Positions 39,996 to 50,047 of a stretch of 64,000 bases of DNA are shown piece after piece. This stretch comes from Halomonas cerina. GTDB lineage: Bacteria; Pseudomonadota; Gammaproteobacteria; Pseudomonadales; Halomonadaceae. Position numbers and translations under genes: made by a program. The DNA lies in the NCBI RefSeq assembly GCF_014192215.1, contig NZ_JACHXP010000004.1, positions 1 to 64,000 on the forward strand. Reading direction: 5' to 3'. The first letter of the stretch is position 1. Each line of letters begins with the position of its first letter. The notes under the pieces were generated by a model, which saw only the letters and a list, made by a program, of their open reading frames with translations, searched no databases and was not told where the DNA came from.

Positions 39996-40496
39996 TCACT
40001 TGTCCTCGAACTCCTCGATGTCGGGCACGTGCAGCGAGAAGTCTTCCTTGACCTCCTCCATGACCACGTAGCTCTTCGACTCCTTGACCCCTGGAAGGGT
40101 CAGCACCACGTCGCCGAGCAGTTGACGATAGGCCGACATCTCGGGAATGCGGCACTTGAGGATATAGTCGAACTGCCCCGAGACCAGGTGGCACTCCTGG
40201 ATCTGCGGCAGCCGGGCCACCGCCCGGCGGAACTCGTCGAACACCGACGGTGACTGGGTTTCCAGGCTAATCTCGACGAACACCAGCAGGTTGGCCTTCA
40301 GCGCCCGAGGGTCGAGCACGGCCTTGTAGCCGCGGATCACGCCGGCGCGCTCTAGACGTTTGACACGCTCCAGGCAGGGCGTGGTGGAGAGTCCCACCTG
40401 GGAGGCGAGATCCACGTAGGAGATGCGGGCGTTCTCCTGCAGGCAACGCAGGATCTTGAGGTCGATACGGTCGAGCGAGCGGGTCTTGGTTTTCAT
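39996..40496 (-). CDS. lrp: Leucine-responsive regulatory protein (Lrp)
   Basis: 166 residues, collinear with E. coli Lrp. Helix-turn-helix LDRIDLKILRCLQENARISY with recognition helix STTPCLERVKRLERAGVIRG. RAM effector domain with LVFVEISLETQSPSVFDEF, IQECHLVSGQFDYILK and TYVVMEEVK-like SKSYVVMEEVKED. Global regulator of amino-acid and nitrogen metabolism; it may control the adjacent polyamine genes, but I see no binding-site evidence. It separates moeB from prmC. The 182 bp to prmC have no gene and should hold its promoter. Confidence 0.93.
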   Translation of the reverse strand: MKTKTRSLDRIDLKILRCLQENARISYVDLASQVGLSTTPCLERVKRLERAGVIRGYKAVLDPRALKANLLVFVEISLETQSPSVFDEFRRAVARLPQIQECHLVSGQFDYILKCRIPEMSAYRQLLGDVVLTLPGVKESKSYVVMEEVKEDFSLHVPDIEEFEDK

Positions 40497-40678
40497 GGGG
40501 TCCTGGCACGCCGGTCGGCGTTTCGGCGGTTCACGCCGTCATGGCCGTGCATTTGCCTGAAATCCTCCCCAATCCCGGGGTTTCGCGGCAATCGCGCATG
40601 CCTGAAAGACGGCTATTGGTGTTTCTTGCTGACGTCAGATGTACCACAGCCGACCCGTCGGGCTCCAGTCGACACGTC

Positions 40679-41527
40679 TTAACGCGATTCGTCGGCCTGA
40701 CGCCCCAGGCTGACCCGTGGATGGCCGGCCAGGTCGCGATGGCAGGACACCTCCGTAAAGCCCGCCTGCGCCAGCGCCTCGCCCACCATCGCCCCCTGCT
40801 CGGCGCCATGCTCGAGGAGCAGCCAGCCGCCCCGCGCGAGATGGTGGCGGGCTGCCTGGACGAGATGGCGCAGGTCGGCCAGGCCGTCATCGGCCGCCAC
40901 CAGCGCTCTGCGAGGCTCGAAACGCACGTCACCGCGTTCCAAGTGAGGATCATCCGCGGCGAGATAGGGCGGATTGGCCACGATCAGCGCGAAACGCTCG
41001 CCGGGAAGGGCGGCGAACCAGTCGCTGTGGCGAAACGCGACATTGGCAATGCCCAGCCTCGCCGCATTCTCCCTGGCCAGAGCCACCGCCTCGGAACGGA
41101 TGTCGACCCCGAGCGCCGTCCAGCCCGGTCGCTCGCTGGCGAAGGCCAGGGCGATGGCACCGGTCCCGGTGCCCAGATCCAGCAGGCGCCCCTCGGGGGC
41201 CTGAGCCCGGGCGAGTGCCGCCTCGACCAGGGTCTCGGTATCCGGGCGGGGGATCAGGGTGCTGGGGTGGGTGGCAAGCGAGAGCCCCCAGAACTCGCGC
41301 TCACCGGTGAGGTGGGCCACCGGGCGTCCCTCGGCCCGGGCCGCCACCAGGGCCTCAAAGCGCGCCTCGGCCTCGGGCTCGGCCTCGCGGTCGCCCCAGG
41401 TATAGAGCCAGGTCCGATCGACGCCCAACGCATGGCAGAGCAGTACCTCGGCATCCAGGCGGGGGGTCGGCGAGCCCGCCGCCAGGCGTCGTGCCGCCCG
41501 GACCAGGAGTTCGTCCAGGCGCATCAT
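40679..41527 (-). CDS. prmC: Release-factor glutamine N5-methyltransferase PrmC
   Basis: 282 residues. Methylates the glutamine of the GGQ motif in RF1/RF2. SAM motif [16 protein letters not shown] and catalytic NPPY ([15 protein letters not shown], about residue 188). N-terminal helical RF-binding part with [13 protein letters not shown]. The start overlaps the prfA stop by 4 bp, which couples it to its substrate gene. Confidence 0.96.
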   Translation of the reverse strand: MMRLDELLVRAARRLAAGSPTPRLDAEVLLCHALGVDRTWLYTWGDREAEPEAEARFEALVAARAEGRPVAHLTGEREFWGLSLATHPSTLIPRPDTETLVEAALARAQAPEGRLLDLGTGTGAIALAFASERPGWTALGVDIRSEAVALARENAARLGIANVAFRHSDWFAALPGERFALIVANPPYLAADDPHLERGDVRFEPRRALVAADDGLADLRHLVQAARHHLARGGWLLLEHGAEQGAMVGEALAQAGFTEVSCHRDLAGHPRVSLGRQADESR

Positions 41528-42615
41528 CCGGCCTGCTGCAGGGCCGCCAGCTGCTCGGCCTGGTACTCATGAATCAGCGGCTCGATCACGTCGTCGAGTC
41601 CCTCGCCGGCGATGACCTCGGAGAGCTTGTAGAGGGTCAGGTTGATGCGGTGGTCGGTCACCCGCCCCTGGGGAAAGTTGTAGGTGCGGATACGCTCGCT
41701 GCGATCCCCGGACCCCACCAGGGAGCGGCGCTCGTCGGCCTGCTGCTGGCGCTGGCTGGCCTGGGCGGCCTGCTTGAGGCGCGCGGCCAGCAGTGACATC
41801 GCCTTGGCGCGGTTCTTGTGCTGGCTGCGCTCCTCCTGGCACTCCACCACCATGCCGCTGGGCAGATGGGTGATGCGGATGGCGGAGTCGGTGGTATTGA
41901 CGTGCTGTCCGCCCGCCCCGCTGGAACGGAAGGTGTCGACGCGCAGCTCATTGGGGTTGATGTCGACATCCCCTACCTCGGCGGCCTCGGGCATTACCGC
42001 CACGGTGCAGGCCGAGGTGTGGATGCGTCCCTGGGACTCGGTGGCCGGCACGCGCTGCACCCGGTGGGCGCCGGACTCGAACTTGAGCCGGGCATAAACG
42101 CCTTCGCCCTTGATCCGCGAGATGATCTCCTTGTAGCCCCCCTGGTCGCCGTGGCTGGCGCTGACCACCTCGACCTTCCAGCCGTGCTGCTCGGCATAAC
42201 GGGCATACATGCGGAACAGATCACCGGCGAACAGTGCGGCCTCGTCGCCACCGGTGCCGGCGCGAACCTCCAGGAAGACGTTGCCGGCATCATCCGGGTC
42301 GCGAGGGATCAGCAGCTGCTTGAGCCGCCCCTCCAGGGCCTCGAGGCGCTCGCGTCCCTCGGCCAGCTCCATCTCGGCCAGCTCGCGCATCTCGGCGTCG
42401 GCATCGCGGGTGAGGGTCGTGGCTGCCTCGATGTCGCTCTCCACGCGCCGGTAGTCCTCCCAGGCCTGCACCAGGGGATCGAGCTCGGCATACTCGCGGG
42501 AGTAGTCACGGAAGCGCGCCTGGTCGGCGATCACCTCGGGGTCCGCCAGCAGGGCGGCGAGCTCCTCGAAGCGCTCGGCGAAGTCGTCGAGACGCTGACG
42601 GAGAGTGGCTTTCAT
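41524..42615 (-). CDS. prfA: Peptide chain release factor 1
   Basis: 363 residues. Recognises UAA and UAG. The catalytic GGQ lies in [17 protein letters not shown] at about residue 235. The PxT-type codon-recognition segment is present as [18 protein letters not shown]. Located between hemA (9 bp upstream) and prmC (overlap), the classic order. Confidence 0.97.
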   Translation of the reverse strand: MKATLRQRLDDFAERFEELAALLADPEVIADQARFRDYSREYAELDPLVQAWEDYRRVESDIEAATTLTRDADAEMRELAEMELAEGRERLEALEGRLKQLLIPRDPDDAGNVFLEVRAGTGGDEAALFAGDLFRMYARYAEQHGWKVEVVSASHGDQGGYKEIISRIKGEGVYARLKFESGAHRVQRVPATESQGRIHTSACTVAVMPEAAEVGDVDINPNELRVDTFRSSGAGGQHVNTTDSAIRITHLPSGMVVECQEERSQHKNRAKAMSLLAARLKQAAQASQRQQQADERRSLVGSGDRSERIRTYNFPQGRVTDHRINLTLYKLSEVIAGEGLDDVIEPLIHEYQAEQLAALQQAG

Positions 42616-42624
42616 CGGCGAGTC

Positions 42625-43893
42625 CTATGGGGATGGATCGGAGGGTTCATCCAGCAGCAGCGCGGCGGCGGCGTCCAGCAGTTCATGCTGCTCATCGGAC
42701 GCGGCATCGCGCAGCGCCACCGTGGGGCGATGCAGCAGGCGGTTGGTCAGCTGGTGGGCCAGGCGGCGGACCACCTCCTCGGGATCCTCGCCACGGGCCA
42801 GTCGCGCCAGGGCCTGGTCCCGGGACAGGTCACGCAGGGCCTCGCCACGGGCCCGCACCTCGCGGATCAGCGCCCCGCCGCTGCGCAGGCGACGTTCGTG
42901 CTGCCAGCCACCCACGCCATGCTCGATCAATGACTCGGCCTGGTCGGCGGCTACCTGGCGGTGACGGCGATTCTCCTCGATGACCGCCTCGAGGTCATCG
43001 ACCGTATAAAGGAAGACATCACCGAGTTCGCCCACCTCGGGCTCGATGTCGCGGGGCACGGCGATGTCGACCATGAACACCGGGCGGTGGCGGCGCTGCC
43101 TGAGGGCCCGCTCGACCATGCCCTTGCCGAGCAGGGGCAGGGGGGCGGCGGTGGAGGAAATGACGATGTCGGCCCTGACCAGCGCCTCGGGGATCTCGTC
43201 GAGGGTGATCGCCGCTCCCCCCAGGGTACCGGCTAGCTGCTCGGCCCGTTCCCGGGTACGGTTGGCCACGGTCAGCTGACGTACCCCCGCCTCGTGCAGG
43301 TGACGGGCCACCAGCTCGATGGTCTCCCCGGCACCGATCAGCAGGGCCCGGGAGCGCGAGAAGTCGTCGAAGATGCGACTGGCCAGGCTCACCGCGGCAT
43401 AGGCCACCGAGACGGGATTACGACCGATGCCGGTGCGGGTCCGTACCTGCTTGGCCACGGCGAAGGTGTGCTGGAACAGGCACTCCAGTTCCCCGCCGAG
43501 GCCATGGGCGCGACGGGCGGACTGGTAGGCCTCCTTGAGCTGGCCCAGGATCTGCGGTTCGCCCAGCACCATGGAGTCCAGCCCCACGGCCACCCGCATG
43601 AGGTGACGGGCCGCGTCGTTCTCCAGGTAATGGTAGGCACAGCGGGTCAGGTCTTCGATCGCTAGGCCGTGGAAACGTCCCAGCCAGTCGAGGATCTCCC
43701 GCTCGCCGGCGGTGTCGGTGACGCAGTAGAGCTCGGTACGGTTACACGTGGAGAGCAGCGCCGCCTCGCGCACCTCGGGCAAGCCGCGCAGCTCGGTCAG
43801 GGCCGACTCCAGCTGGGCCGGGGTGAAGGCAACCTGCTCGCGTACCTCGACGGTGGCGGTCCGATGATTGATTCCCAGGGCAAGCAGCGTCAT
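42625..43893 (-). CDS. hemA: Glutamyl-tRNA reductase
   Basis: 422 residues. First committed step of C5 haem synthesis: reduces Glu-tRNA(Glu) to glutamate-1-semialdehyde. Signature GINHRTATVEVREQ, catalytic Cys in LLSTCNRTELY at about residue 50, VGLDSMVLGEPQILGQLK, and the NADPH-binding LLIGAGETIELVARHL. First gene of hemA-prfA-prmC; divergent from the TPR lipoprotein. On its strand a TATGAT (43977-43972) may be the -10, but no fitting -35 is seen. Confidence 0.97.
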   Translation of the reverse strand: MTLLALGINHRTATVEVREQVAFTPAQLESALTELRGLPEVREAALLSTCNRTELYCVTDTAGEREILDWLGRFHGLAIEDLTRCAYHYLENDAARHLMRVAVGLDSMVLGEPQILGQLKEAYQSARRAHGLGGELECLFQHTFAVAKQVRTRTGIGRNPVSVAYAAVSLASRIFDDFSRSRALLIGAGETIELVARHLHEAGVRQLTVANRTRERAEQLAGTLGGAAITLDEIPEALVRADIVISSTAAPLPLLGKGMVERALRQRRHRPVFMVDIAVPRDIEPEVGELGDVFLYTVDDLEAVIEENRRHRQVAADQAESLIEHGVGGWQHERRLRSGGALIREVRARGEALRDLSRDQALARLARGEDPEEVVRRLAHQLTNRLLHRPTVALRDAASDEQHELLDAAAALLLDEPSDPSP

Positions 43894-44072
43894 GCGTTCG
43901 GCGTCTTCGGGTGATGTGATGGCCGGGGCAGGCGTTCGCGCTCGGCACCCGGTGTCAAGGCGCAGGATTCTATCATACGCGGACGGCCGACGGCGCCATG
44001 CCGACGCGCCGACCTTTGCCGGGCGCCGGCGAGCCGTTATGCTGGCGCCTCGGCCACCAGCTCGAGACTTGC

Positions 44073-45830
44073 ATGCGCCTCGGACCTTTCATCCTGCCCC
44101 GTCGACGACGCCTCCTGCCCCCCCTGGCCCTGGCGACCTTGCTCGTCGGTTGCCAGGGCCTGCCTACCGGCGTCTCCCCTGCCGTGCCGCACGACCCCAT
44201 GGCCGACGCCCCACCGGTGGCTCAGGGGCTGGATGCCGAGGGGCTCACTTCGCTGCTGGTGGCCGAGCTGGCCGGCCAGCGTGGCGACTATCGCCGCGCC
44301 GCACTCGGCTACCTCGAGGCGGCCGAGCGCTATGCGACGACCGAGCTGATCGAGCGGGCCGCCCTCGCCGCCCGCTTCAGCGACGATCCGGCCCTGCTCG
44401 AGGAGACGGCGCGGCGCTGGCAGGCCCTGGCCCCCCGGGATGCCTCGCCGGCCCGCCTGCTGGCCAGCCTGGCCGTGCAGCGCGGCGATTGGACCGAGGC
44501 CCTGTCACAGCGCCTTGCTGCCCTGCGACGGGGCGGTGAGAGCGAGCTGACCGACTTCGTGGAGATGGCCCTCGACGCGGGCACGGCCCCTGCTCCCCTG
44601 CTGCGGCTGATGCGTGACTACCTGCAGGACAATGGCGACACGCCCGCTCAGCGTCACGATGCCGAGCTGGCTACCGCGCTGCTGGAAGTGGCCGATGGTC
44701 AGCCTGCGGCAGCCAGGGCACGCCTGGATCGCTTGGCCCGTCAGGCCCCCGAGCTGCCGGCCCTGTGGCGGATCCGCGCCCAGCTGGCACTGGAGGCCGA
44801 CGCGCCGCGCCAGGCGCTGCGTGCTGCCCGCCAAGGGCTGGAGGTCGCGCCGGACGATCCCCGCTTCTTGCTGCTCACGGCCCAGGCCGAGATTCGCCTG
44901 GGCCGCATCCCGGCCGCCGAGGCCACCACCGATGCCCTGCTCGAGGCACATGGCGATACCCCCGAGCTGCGCCTGGCCCTGACACGGCTGTACCTGGAGG
45001 AGGGCTACCCGGCACCGGCCCGACGCCTGCTGCTGCCGATGGCAGGCGAGGACACCCCCCCGCCACTGGTCTACTTCCTGCTCGGGGCCATCGCCGAAGC
45101 GGAAGGCGAGGTGGACAACGCTCTTCTCTATTACCGCCAGGTCCCCGAGGGCGAGCAGTTCCTGCCCGCCCGACTCAGCGCCGCCCGCATGCTGATCGCC
45201 GCCGACCGGCTACCCGATGCTCGCACCTTCCTGCGCACCGAACGCCAGCGCCACCCGGCCTACGCTTCCGAGCTGGTCTCGATCGAGGTGGAACTGCTCG
45301 ACCAGGCCGGCCGGCGCAAGGAGGCGAACGCCCTGCTCGATGCCGCCTTGGCCCGCTCTCCCGGCGACACCCGGCTGCGCTACCAGCGGGCCATGCGGGC
45401 CTACCAGGACGGCGATCTGGCGGCCATGGAGGCCGACCTACGCGCCATCATCGAGCGCGATCCGGACAACGCCAATGCCTTGAACGCCCTGGGCTACACC
45501 CTGGCCGATGAGAACCTGGAGGGCCGCCTCGCGGAAGCCAGGTCGCTGATCGAGCGCGCCCACGCGCTGGAGCCCGATAACCCGGCCATCCTCGATAGCC
45601 TGGGGTGGGTCCACTATCGCCTGGGCGACCCTCAAGCGGCCCTGCCTTGGCTGGAGCGCGCCTGGGCCGCCATGCCCGACCAGGAGGTAGCCGCTCACCT
45701 GATCGAGGTCCTCTGGGCGCTGGACCAGAAGACGCGCGCCCATGCCCTGCTGGAGGAGGCCCGACAGCGCTTCGAAGAGCACCCGCGCCTCGACGAGTTG
45801 CTGAAGCGCCACCCCGAGATCGCCGACTGA
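44073..45830 (+). CDS. TPR-repeat outer-membrane lipoprotein
   Basis: 585 residues. Starts [20 protein letters not shown] with a lipoprotein signal peptide ending at lipobox LLVGC (Cys at about 28). The rest is a solenoid of tetratricopeptide-like helical repeats (for example AARQGLEVAPDDPRFLLLTA and LNALGYTLADENLEGRLAEA). Commonly found between hemA and lolB in gammaproteobacteria, where it may serve envelope assembly. The start at 44073 gives the signal peptide; upstream codons do not. No enzyme motif. Confidence 0.86.
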   Translation: MRLGPFILPRRRRLLPPLALATLLVGCQGLPTGVSPAVPHDPMADAPPVAQGLDAEGLTSLLVAELAGQRGDYRRAALGYLEAAERYATTELIERAALAARFSDDPALLEETARRWQALAPRDASPARLLASLAVQRGDWTEALSQRLAALRRGGESELTDFVEMALDAGTAPAPLLRLMRDYLQDNGDTPAQRHDAELATALLEVADGQPAAARARLDRLARQAPELPALWRIRAQLALEADAPRQALRAARQGLEVAPDDPRFLLLTAQAEIRLGRIPAAEATTDALLEAHGDTPELRLALTRLYLEEGYPAPARRLLLPMAGEDTPPPLVYFLLGAIAEAEGEVDNALLYYRQVPEGEQFLPARLSAARMLIAADRLPDARTFLRTERQRHPAYASELVSIEVELLDQAGRRKEANALLDAALARSPGDTRLRYQRAMRAYQDGDLAAMEADLRAIIERDPDNANALNALGYTLADENLEGRLAEARSLIERAHALEPDNPAILDSLGWVHYRLGDPQAALPWLERAWAAMPDQEVAAHLIEVLWALDQKTRAHALLEEARQRFEEHPRLDELLKRHPEIAD

Positions 45831-45857
45831 TACCGACCGCCTGAACGGAACCCGCCC

Positions 45858-46478
45858 ATGACCATTACGCTGCCGTTGCGCCTGCTGCTGCTTCTGCTGA
45901 CCCTGTTCCTGCTGGCCGGCTGCGCCGGCCGCGCGCCTGCTCCCGTCGGCGACCGTGCCGCCGGTCAGTGGGAGGCCCAGCGCGAGCGCCTGTCACGGCT
46001 CGATCACTGGGAGCTCTCCGGGAAGGTGGGGCTGCGCACCCCCGAGGAGTCCACCAGCGCCACCCTCGACTGGCGCCGGACCCCCTACCATTTTCGCCTG
46101 CTCATCAGCGGCCCCTTCGGCAGCGGCCGCAGCGTGCTGGAGGGTCGCGAGGGTCGTGTGTCGCTGACCACCGGCGAGGGACGCTTCGAGGCCGAAAGTG
46201 CCGAGGCGCTGATGCGCCAGCAGCTGGGCTGGTCGCTGCCGGTCGCCGCCCTCGACGACTGGATGATCGGCCTACCCGCCGCCAACCGCCCGCATCGGCT
46301 GGCGCGGGACGCGCTGGGCTTCCCCCACCGCCTGGAGCAGGATGGCTGGCAGATCGAGTACCGTGACTGGACCCGGGCCGAGAGCCTCTGGCTGCCCAGG
46401 CGCCTAGTGATGACCTACGGCGACCTGCGGGTGACCCTGGTGGCCACCGAATGGCGCCCGGAGTCCACGGATGTCTGA
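45858..46478 (+). CDS. lolB: Outer-membrane lipoprotein receptor LolB
   Basis: 206 residues. Signal peptide with lipobox LLAGC (Cys at about 22). LolB accepts lipoproteins from LolA and inserts them into the outer membrane. Family segments: WELSGKVGLRTPEE, RLLISGPFGSGRSVLEG, MRQQLGWSLPVAALDDWMIG and QDGWQIEYRDW. Its 3' end overlaps the ispE start by 8 bp. Confidence 0.95.
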   Translation: MTITLPLRLLLLLLTLFLLAGCAGRAPAPVGDRAAGQWEAQRERLSRLDHWELSGKVGLRTPEESTSATLDWRRTPYHFRLLISGPFGSGRSVLEGREGRVSLTTGEGRFEAESAEALMRQQLGWSLPVAALDDWMIGLPAANRPHRLARDALGFPHRLEQDGWQIEYRDWTRAESLWLPRRLVMTYGDLRVTLVATEWRPESTDV

Positions 46479-47340
46479 CGTCCCCCCGCTGGTGCTGCCG
46501 GCGCCGGCCAAGCTCAACCGACTGCTGCGCATCGTCGGCCAACGTTCGGATGGCTACCATACGCTGCAGACCCTGTTCCAGTTCCTGGATATTGGCGATA
46601 CCCTGACCCTGCGCGGTCGCGGCGACGGTAAGCTGCACCTCACCCCGGCCCTGCCCGGCGTGCCCGATGAGGCGAACCTGATCCTGCGTGCCGCTCGCCT
46701 GCTGAAGGAGGCAAGCGGCTGCCGGCTCGGCGCCGACCTGCACCTGGAGAAGCGCCTGCCCATGGGGGGCGGCCTGGGAGGCGGCAGCTCGGATGCCGCC
46801 ACCACCCTGCTCGGGCTCGATCATCTGTGGGGGCTCGGCCTGCCCCTCGCGACCCTGGCCGACCTGGGCCTGGCCCTGGGGGCCGATGTGCCGGTCTTCC
46901 TGCACGGTCACGCCGCCTGGGCGGAAGGAATCGGCGAGCGCCTGACGCCGGTCACGCTGGATACCCCCTGGTTCGTGGTCGTCCACCCCGGCATCGGCGT
47001 TTCCACGCCGGCGGTGTTCAAGGCACCACAATTGACACGCGACACCCCCCCGATTACCATGGCGCGCGCACTGCAGGGGGGAGCGGCGAGCTGGCGAAAC
47101 GACTGCGAGGCCACGGTCCGGGAGCTCTATCCCGAGGTGGCGTCCACTCTCGACTGGCTGAACGCGCGCGCACCGTCCATGCTGACGGGCACCGGCGCCT
47201 GCGTCTTCGCACGGCTCGCATCCGAACGCGAGGCCGACAATCTTCTCGCCGAGATGCCCGAAGGCTGGTCGGCCTTCAAGGCACGCGGCCTGGATCGCTC
47301 TCCCCTTCATGATGCCTTGGGTCGATGGCCATCCGCCTGA
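46471..47340 (+). CDS. ispE: 4-diphosphocytidyl-2-C-methyl-D-erythritol kinase
   Basis: 289 residues, GHMP kinase of the MEP isoprenoid pathway. N-terminal APAKLNRLLRIVGQRSDGYH carries the catalytic Lys and substrate-binding His. The ATP loop is LPMGGGLGGGSSDAATTLL. The C-terminal MLTGTGACVFA is the GHMP third motif. Overlaps lolB; tRNA-Gln follows 42 bp later. Confidence 0.97.
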   Translation: MSDVPPLVLPAPAKLNRLLRIVGQRSDGYHTLQTLFQFLDIGDTLTLRGRGDGKLHLTPALPGVPDEANLILRAARLLKEASGCRLGADLHLEKRLPMGGGLGGGSSDAATTLLGLDHLWGLGLPLATLADLGLALGADVPVFLHGHAAWAEGIGERLTPVTLDTPWFVVVHPGIGVSTPAVFKAPQLTRDTPPITMARALQGGAASWRNDCEATVRELYPEVASTLDWLNARAPSMLTGTGACVFARLASEREADNLLAEMPEGWSAFKARGLDRSPLHDALGRWPSA

Positions 47341-47382
47341 CCGGTGGAGGCGCCCTCGTTCGATCCGGCACGGCAAGGTTGC

Positions 47383-47457
47383 TGGGGCATAGCCAAGCGG
47401 TAAGGCAGCGGTTTTTGGTATCGCCATGCGGAGGTTCGAATCCTCCTGCCCCAGCCA
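47383..47457 (+). tRNA. tRNA-Gln (anticodon TTG)
   Basis: 75 nt including an encoded CCA. Acceptor stem TGGGGCA / TGCCCCA, D arm with AGCCAAGCGGTAAGGCA, anticodon loop TTTTGGT giving TTG, and T arm GGTTCGAATCC. It lies between ispE and prs, as in many gammaproteobacteria, and is probably processed from the ispE-prs transcript. Confidence 0.96.
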
Positions 47458-47520
47458 TGTCCGTCCGGAGCGTTCGTCGATCCCTACCCTGAAGACCCTA
47501 CACTGCAAAGGTGGCTGCGC

Positions 47521-48462
47521 GTGTCAAAATTGATGGTTTTCGCCGGGAACGCCAATCCCGAACTCGCCCAGAAGGTTGCCGAGAGTCTGGACAACCGTCT
47601 GGGCAACGCTACGGTTGGCCAGTTCAGCGACGGAGAGGTCGCGGTCGAGATCAACGAGAATGTGCGCGGCAAGGATGTCTTTCTTCTGCAGTCCACCTGT
47701 GCACCGACCAACGACAACCTGATGGAGCTGATCCTGATGGTGGATGCCCTGCGCCGCGCTTCCGCCACTCGGATCACCGCCGTGGTGCCCTACTTCGGCT
47801 ATGCCCGCCAGGACCGCCGCGTACGCTCCGCCCGAGTACCGATCTCCGCCAAGATCGTCGCCGATATGATGGTCAAGGCCGGGGTCGACCGGGTCATGAC
47901 CATGGACCTGCACGCCGACCAGATCCAGGGGTTCTTCGACGTCCCGGTGGATAACGTCTACGGCTCGCCGATCCTGCTCGACGACATCGAGCGTCAGAAC
48001 TACGACGACCTGGTGGTAGTCTCGCCCGACGTGGGCGGCGTGGTCCGGGCCCGCGCCATTGCCAAGCAGCTCAACGCCGACCTGGCCATCATCGACAAGC
48101 GCCGTCCGTCGGCCAACCAAGCGCAGGTGATGCATATCATCGGCGAGATCGACCACCGTACCTGCGTGGTGGTCGACGACATGATCGATACCGCCGGTAC
48201 CCTGTGCAAGGCCGGCGAGGCCCTCAAGGAGCACGGCGCTCGACGCGTGGTGGCCTATGCCACCCACCCCATCCTCTCGGGCCCCGCCGTGGACAATATC
48301 TGCGGCTCCGTGCTCGACGAAGTGGTCGTCACCGATACCATCCCGCTGTCGGATGCCGCGCGACGCAGCGGCCAGATCCGTCAGCTCAGCGTGGCCGGGC
48401 TGATCGCCGAGGCGATCCGCCGGGTCAGCAACGAGGAATCCGTCAGCGCCATGTTCCACTGA
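47521..48462 (+). CDS. prs: Ribose-phosphate pyrophosphokinase
   Basis: 313 residues starting at a GTG ([15 protein letters not shown]) with AAAGGTGG upstream. Makes PRPP from ribose 5-phosphate and ATP. The catalytic flexible loop and metal region ([20 protein letters not shown]), the PPi-binding [17 protein letters not shown] and the PRPP motif [13 protein letters not shown] are all present. The sequence around the stop codon is duplicated (TTCCACTGAGA at 48454 and 48469, period 15). Confidence 0.97.
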   Translation: MSKLMVFAGNANPELAQKVAESLDNRLGNATVGQFSDGEVAVEINENVRGKDVFLLQSTCAPTNDNLMELILMVDALRRASATRITAVVPYFGYARQDRRVRSARVPISAKIVADMMVKAGVDRVMTMDLHADQIQGFFDVPVDNVYGSPILLDDIERQNYDDLVVVSPDVGGVVRARAIAKQLNADLAIIDKRRPSANQAQVMHIIGEIDHRTCVVVDDMIDTAGTLCKAGEALKEHGARRVVAYATHPILSGPAVDNICGSVLDEVVVTDTIPLSDAARRSGQIRQLSVAGLIAEAIRRVSNEESVSAMFH

Positions 48463-48588
48463 GACTTTTTCCACTGAGATTCTCATCGGGAACGCGGTGC
48501 CGGACACGTGCCCTTCGGGGCGTCCGGAGGCGTCGTGGTCTGGTCGCGGACCCCGGCGTTCTCCTTACTTCAAGCAAGAGGCAATTCC

Positions 48589-49239
48589 ATGTCCGATTAC
48601 ACCCTCAACGCCAGCGTTCGCCACGACCTGGGGAAAGGTGCGAGCCGCCGCCTGCGTCGTGCGAACGAGCAGGTACCGGCCATCATCTATGGTGGTGAGC
48701 AGGCGCCGCAGCCCATCGCCGTCGACAAGACCAGCTTCTACAAGGCACTGGAGGAAGAAGCCTTCTTCTCCTCCGTGATCACCCTGCAGGTGGATGGCAA
48801 GGCCCAGCAGGTCGTGGTGCGCGACCTCCAGCGTCACCCCTTCAAGCCGCTGGTCACCCACGCCGACTTCCTGCGCATCGACGCCACCCACGAGATCACC
48901 CTGCGTGTGCCGTTGCACGTGGTGGGCGAGGACAAGTGCAAGGGTATCAAGGACGAGGGCGGCGAGTTGCACACCCTCTCCAACGAGGTCGAGATCAGCT
49001 GCCTGCCGAAGGACCTGCCCGACTACCTCGAGGTCGACATCACCGAGGTCGAGTTGGGCACGACCCTGCACCTCTCCGACCTGAGCCTGCCGGCCGGCGT
49101 GACGCTGGTCGAACTCACCCACGGCGAGGACCATGACAACGCCGTGCTGAGCATCACCAAGCCGAAGGTTCGTGCGGAGGAAGGCGAGGAAGCCCAGGGC
49201 GGTGAAACCGCCGAGGGCGAGGAAGGCAGCGCCGAGTAA
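48589..49239 (+). CDS. rplY: 50S ribosomal protein L25 (long, CTC/TL5 type)
   Basis: 216 residues: N-terminal L25 5S-rRNA-binding domain ([20 protein letters not shown]) plus the C-terminal TL5 domain ([20 protein letters not shown]), ending in a very acidic tail ([17 protein letters not shown]). Start 48589 has AGAGG upstream; codons before it belong to the leader. The 126-bp leader includes a possible TTCG-loop hairpin (48505-48530). A strong terminator follows the gene. Confidence 0.96.
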   Translation: MSDYTLNASVRHDLGKGASRRLRRANEQVPAIIYGGEQAPQPIAVDKTSFYKALEEEAFFSSVITLQVDGKAQQVVVRDLQRHPFKPLVTHADFLRIDATHEITLRVPLHVVGEDKCKGIKDEGGELHTLSNEVEISCLPKDLPDYLEVDITEVELGTTLHLSDLSLPAGVTLVELTHGEDHDNAVLSITKPKVRAEEGEEAQGGETAEGEEGSAE

Positions 49240-49287
49240 TCGGCCTTGCCGGGGCCGCGTCGACCGACGCGGCCCGCCATCGTCACG

Positions 49288-49317
49288 ATCAAGCGCTACG
49301 GCGCTTGATTTTTTTTT
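49288..49317 (+). terminator. Rho-independent terminator after rplY
   Basis: Perfect 9-bp stem ATCAAGCGC / GCGCTTGAT with a TACG tetraloop and eight Ts. It is preceded at 49254-49273 by a second hairpin (GCCGCGTCGACCGACGCGGC). The T-run abuts the GGAGG ribosome-binding site of pth, so pth probably depends on read-through or a promoter inside this region. Confidence 0.92.
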
Positions 49318-49330
49318 GGAGGCAGCGAAG

Positions 49331-49915
49331 ATGCGCCAGGTCAAAGCGATCATCGGGCTGGGCAACCCCGGCAAGGACTATGAAGCGACCCGTCACAATG
49401 CCGGCGCCTGGCTGGTTCATGCCGTGGCACGGGCCGCCGGCAGCGAGCTGCGCCCGGACAAGAAGTTCCTGGGCCAGCATGCCCGGGTGCACCTCGACGG
49501 CCACGAGGTCCACCTGCTCGAGCCGGGTACCTTCATGAACCGCAGCGGTGGCGCCGTGGCGGCCCTGACCCAGTTCTTCAAGATCGCGCCCGACGAACTG
49601 CTGGTGGTTCACGACGAGCTCGACCTGCCCGCCGGCACGGCGCGCTACAAGCAGGGCGGCGGCCATGGCGGTCACAACGGCCTGCGCGACATCATCCGGG
49701 CGCTGGGCAACGACAAGTCGTTCCATCGCCTACGCATCGGCATCGGCCACCCGGGCGAGGCGCGCCAGGTGACGAACTACGTGCTGGGACGCCCCGGCAA
49801 GGCCGAGCGCGCCGCCATCGAGGCCGCCATCGACGAGAGCCTGGCCACCCTGCCACTGGCCGTCGCCGGCGACTGGGCGAAGGCCATGAGCCAGTTGCAC
49901 AGCTTCAAGCCCTAA
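49331..49915 (+). CDS. pth: Peptidyl-tRNA hydrolase
   Basis: 194 residues. Recycles peptidyl-tRNA released from stalled ribosomes. Catalytic His in YEATRHNAGAWLVH (about residue 23), IIGLGNPGKDY at the N-terminus, VVHDELDLPAG (Asp), GGGHGGHNGLRDI and FHRLRIGIGHPG. The start at 49331 follows GGAGG by eight bases; the open frame further upstream overlaps rplY and is not used. Confidence 0.97.
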   Translation: MRQVKAIIGLGNPGKDYEATRHNAGAWLVHAVARAAGSELRPDKKFLGQHARVHLDGHEVHLLEPGTFMNRSGGAVAALTQFFKIAPDELLVVHDELDLPAGTARYKQGGGHGGHNGLRDIIRALGNDKSFHRLRIGIGHPGEARQVTNYVLGRPGKAERAAIEAAIDESLATLPLAVAGDWAKAMSQLHSFKP

Positions 49916-49950
49916 CGGGCGCAGCGAGCTCCGGGCATCGAGCCGCGAGC

Positions 49951-49992
49951 TCGTAGCTCGTAGCTCGTAGCTCGTAGCTCGTAGCTCGTAGC
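49951..49992. repeat. Heptamer tandem array 2 (unit TCGTAGC, 6 copies)
   Basis: Six perfect copies in the pth-ychF gap, preceded by degenerate half-units (GAGCTCCGGGCATCGAGC, 49926-49943). As GTAGCTC it is one base from array 1. Confidence 0.96.
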
Positions 49993-50047
49993 AACGATAG
50001 AATACCCGCCCATCGCCATTCATGAATTCGCTTTCCAGGAAGATCCC

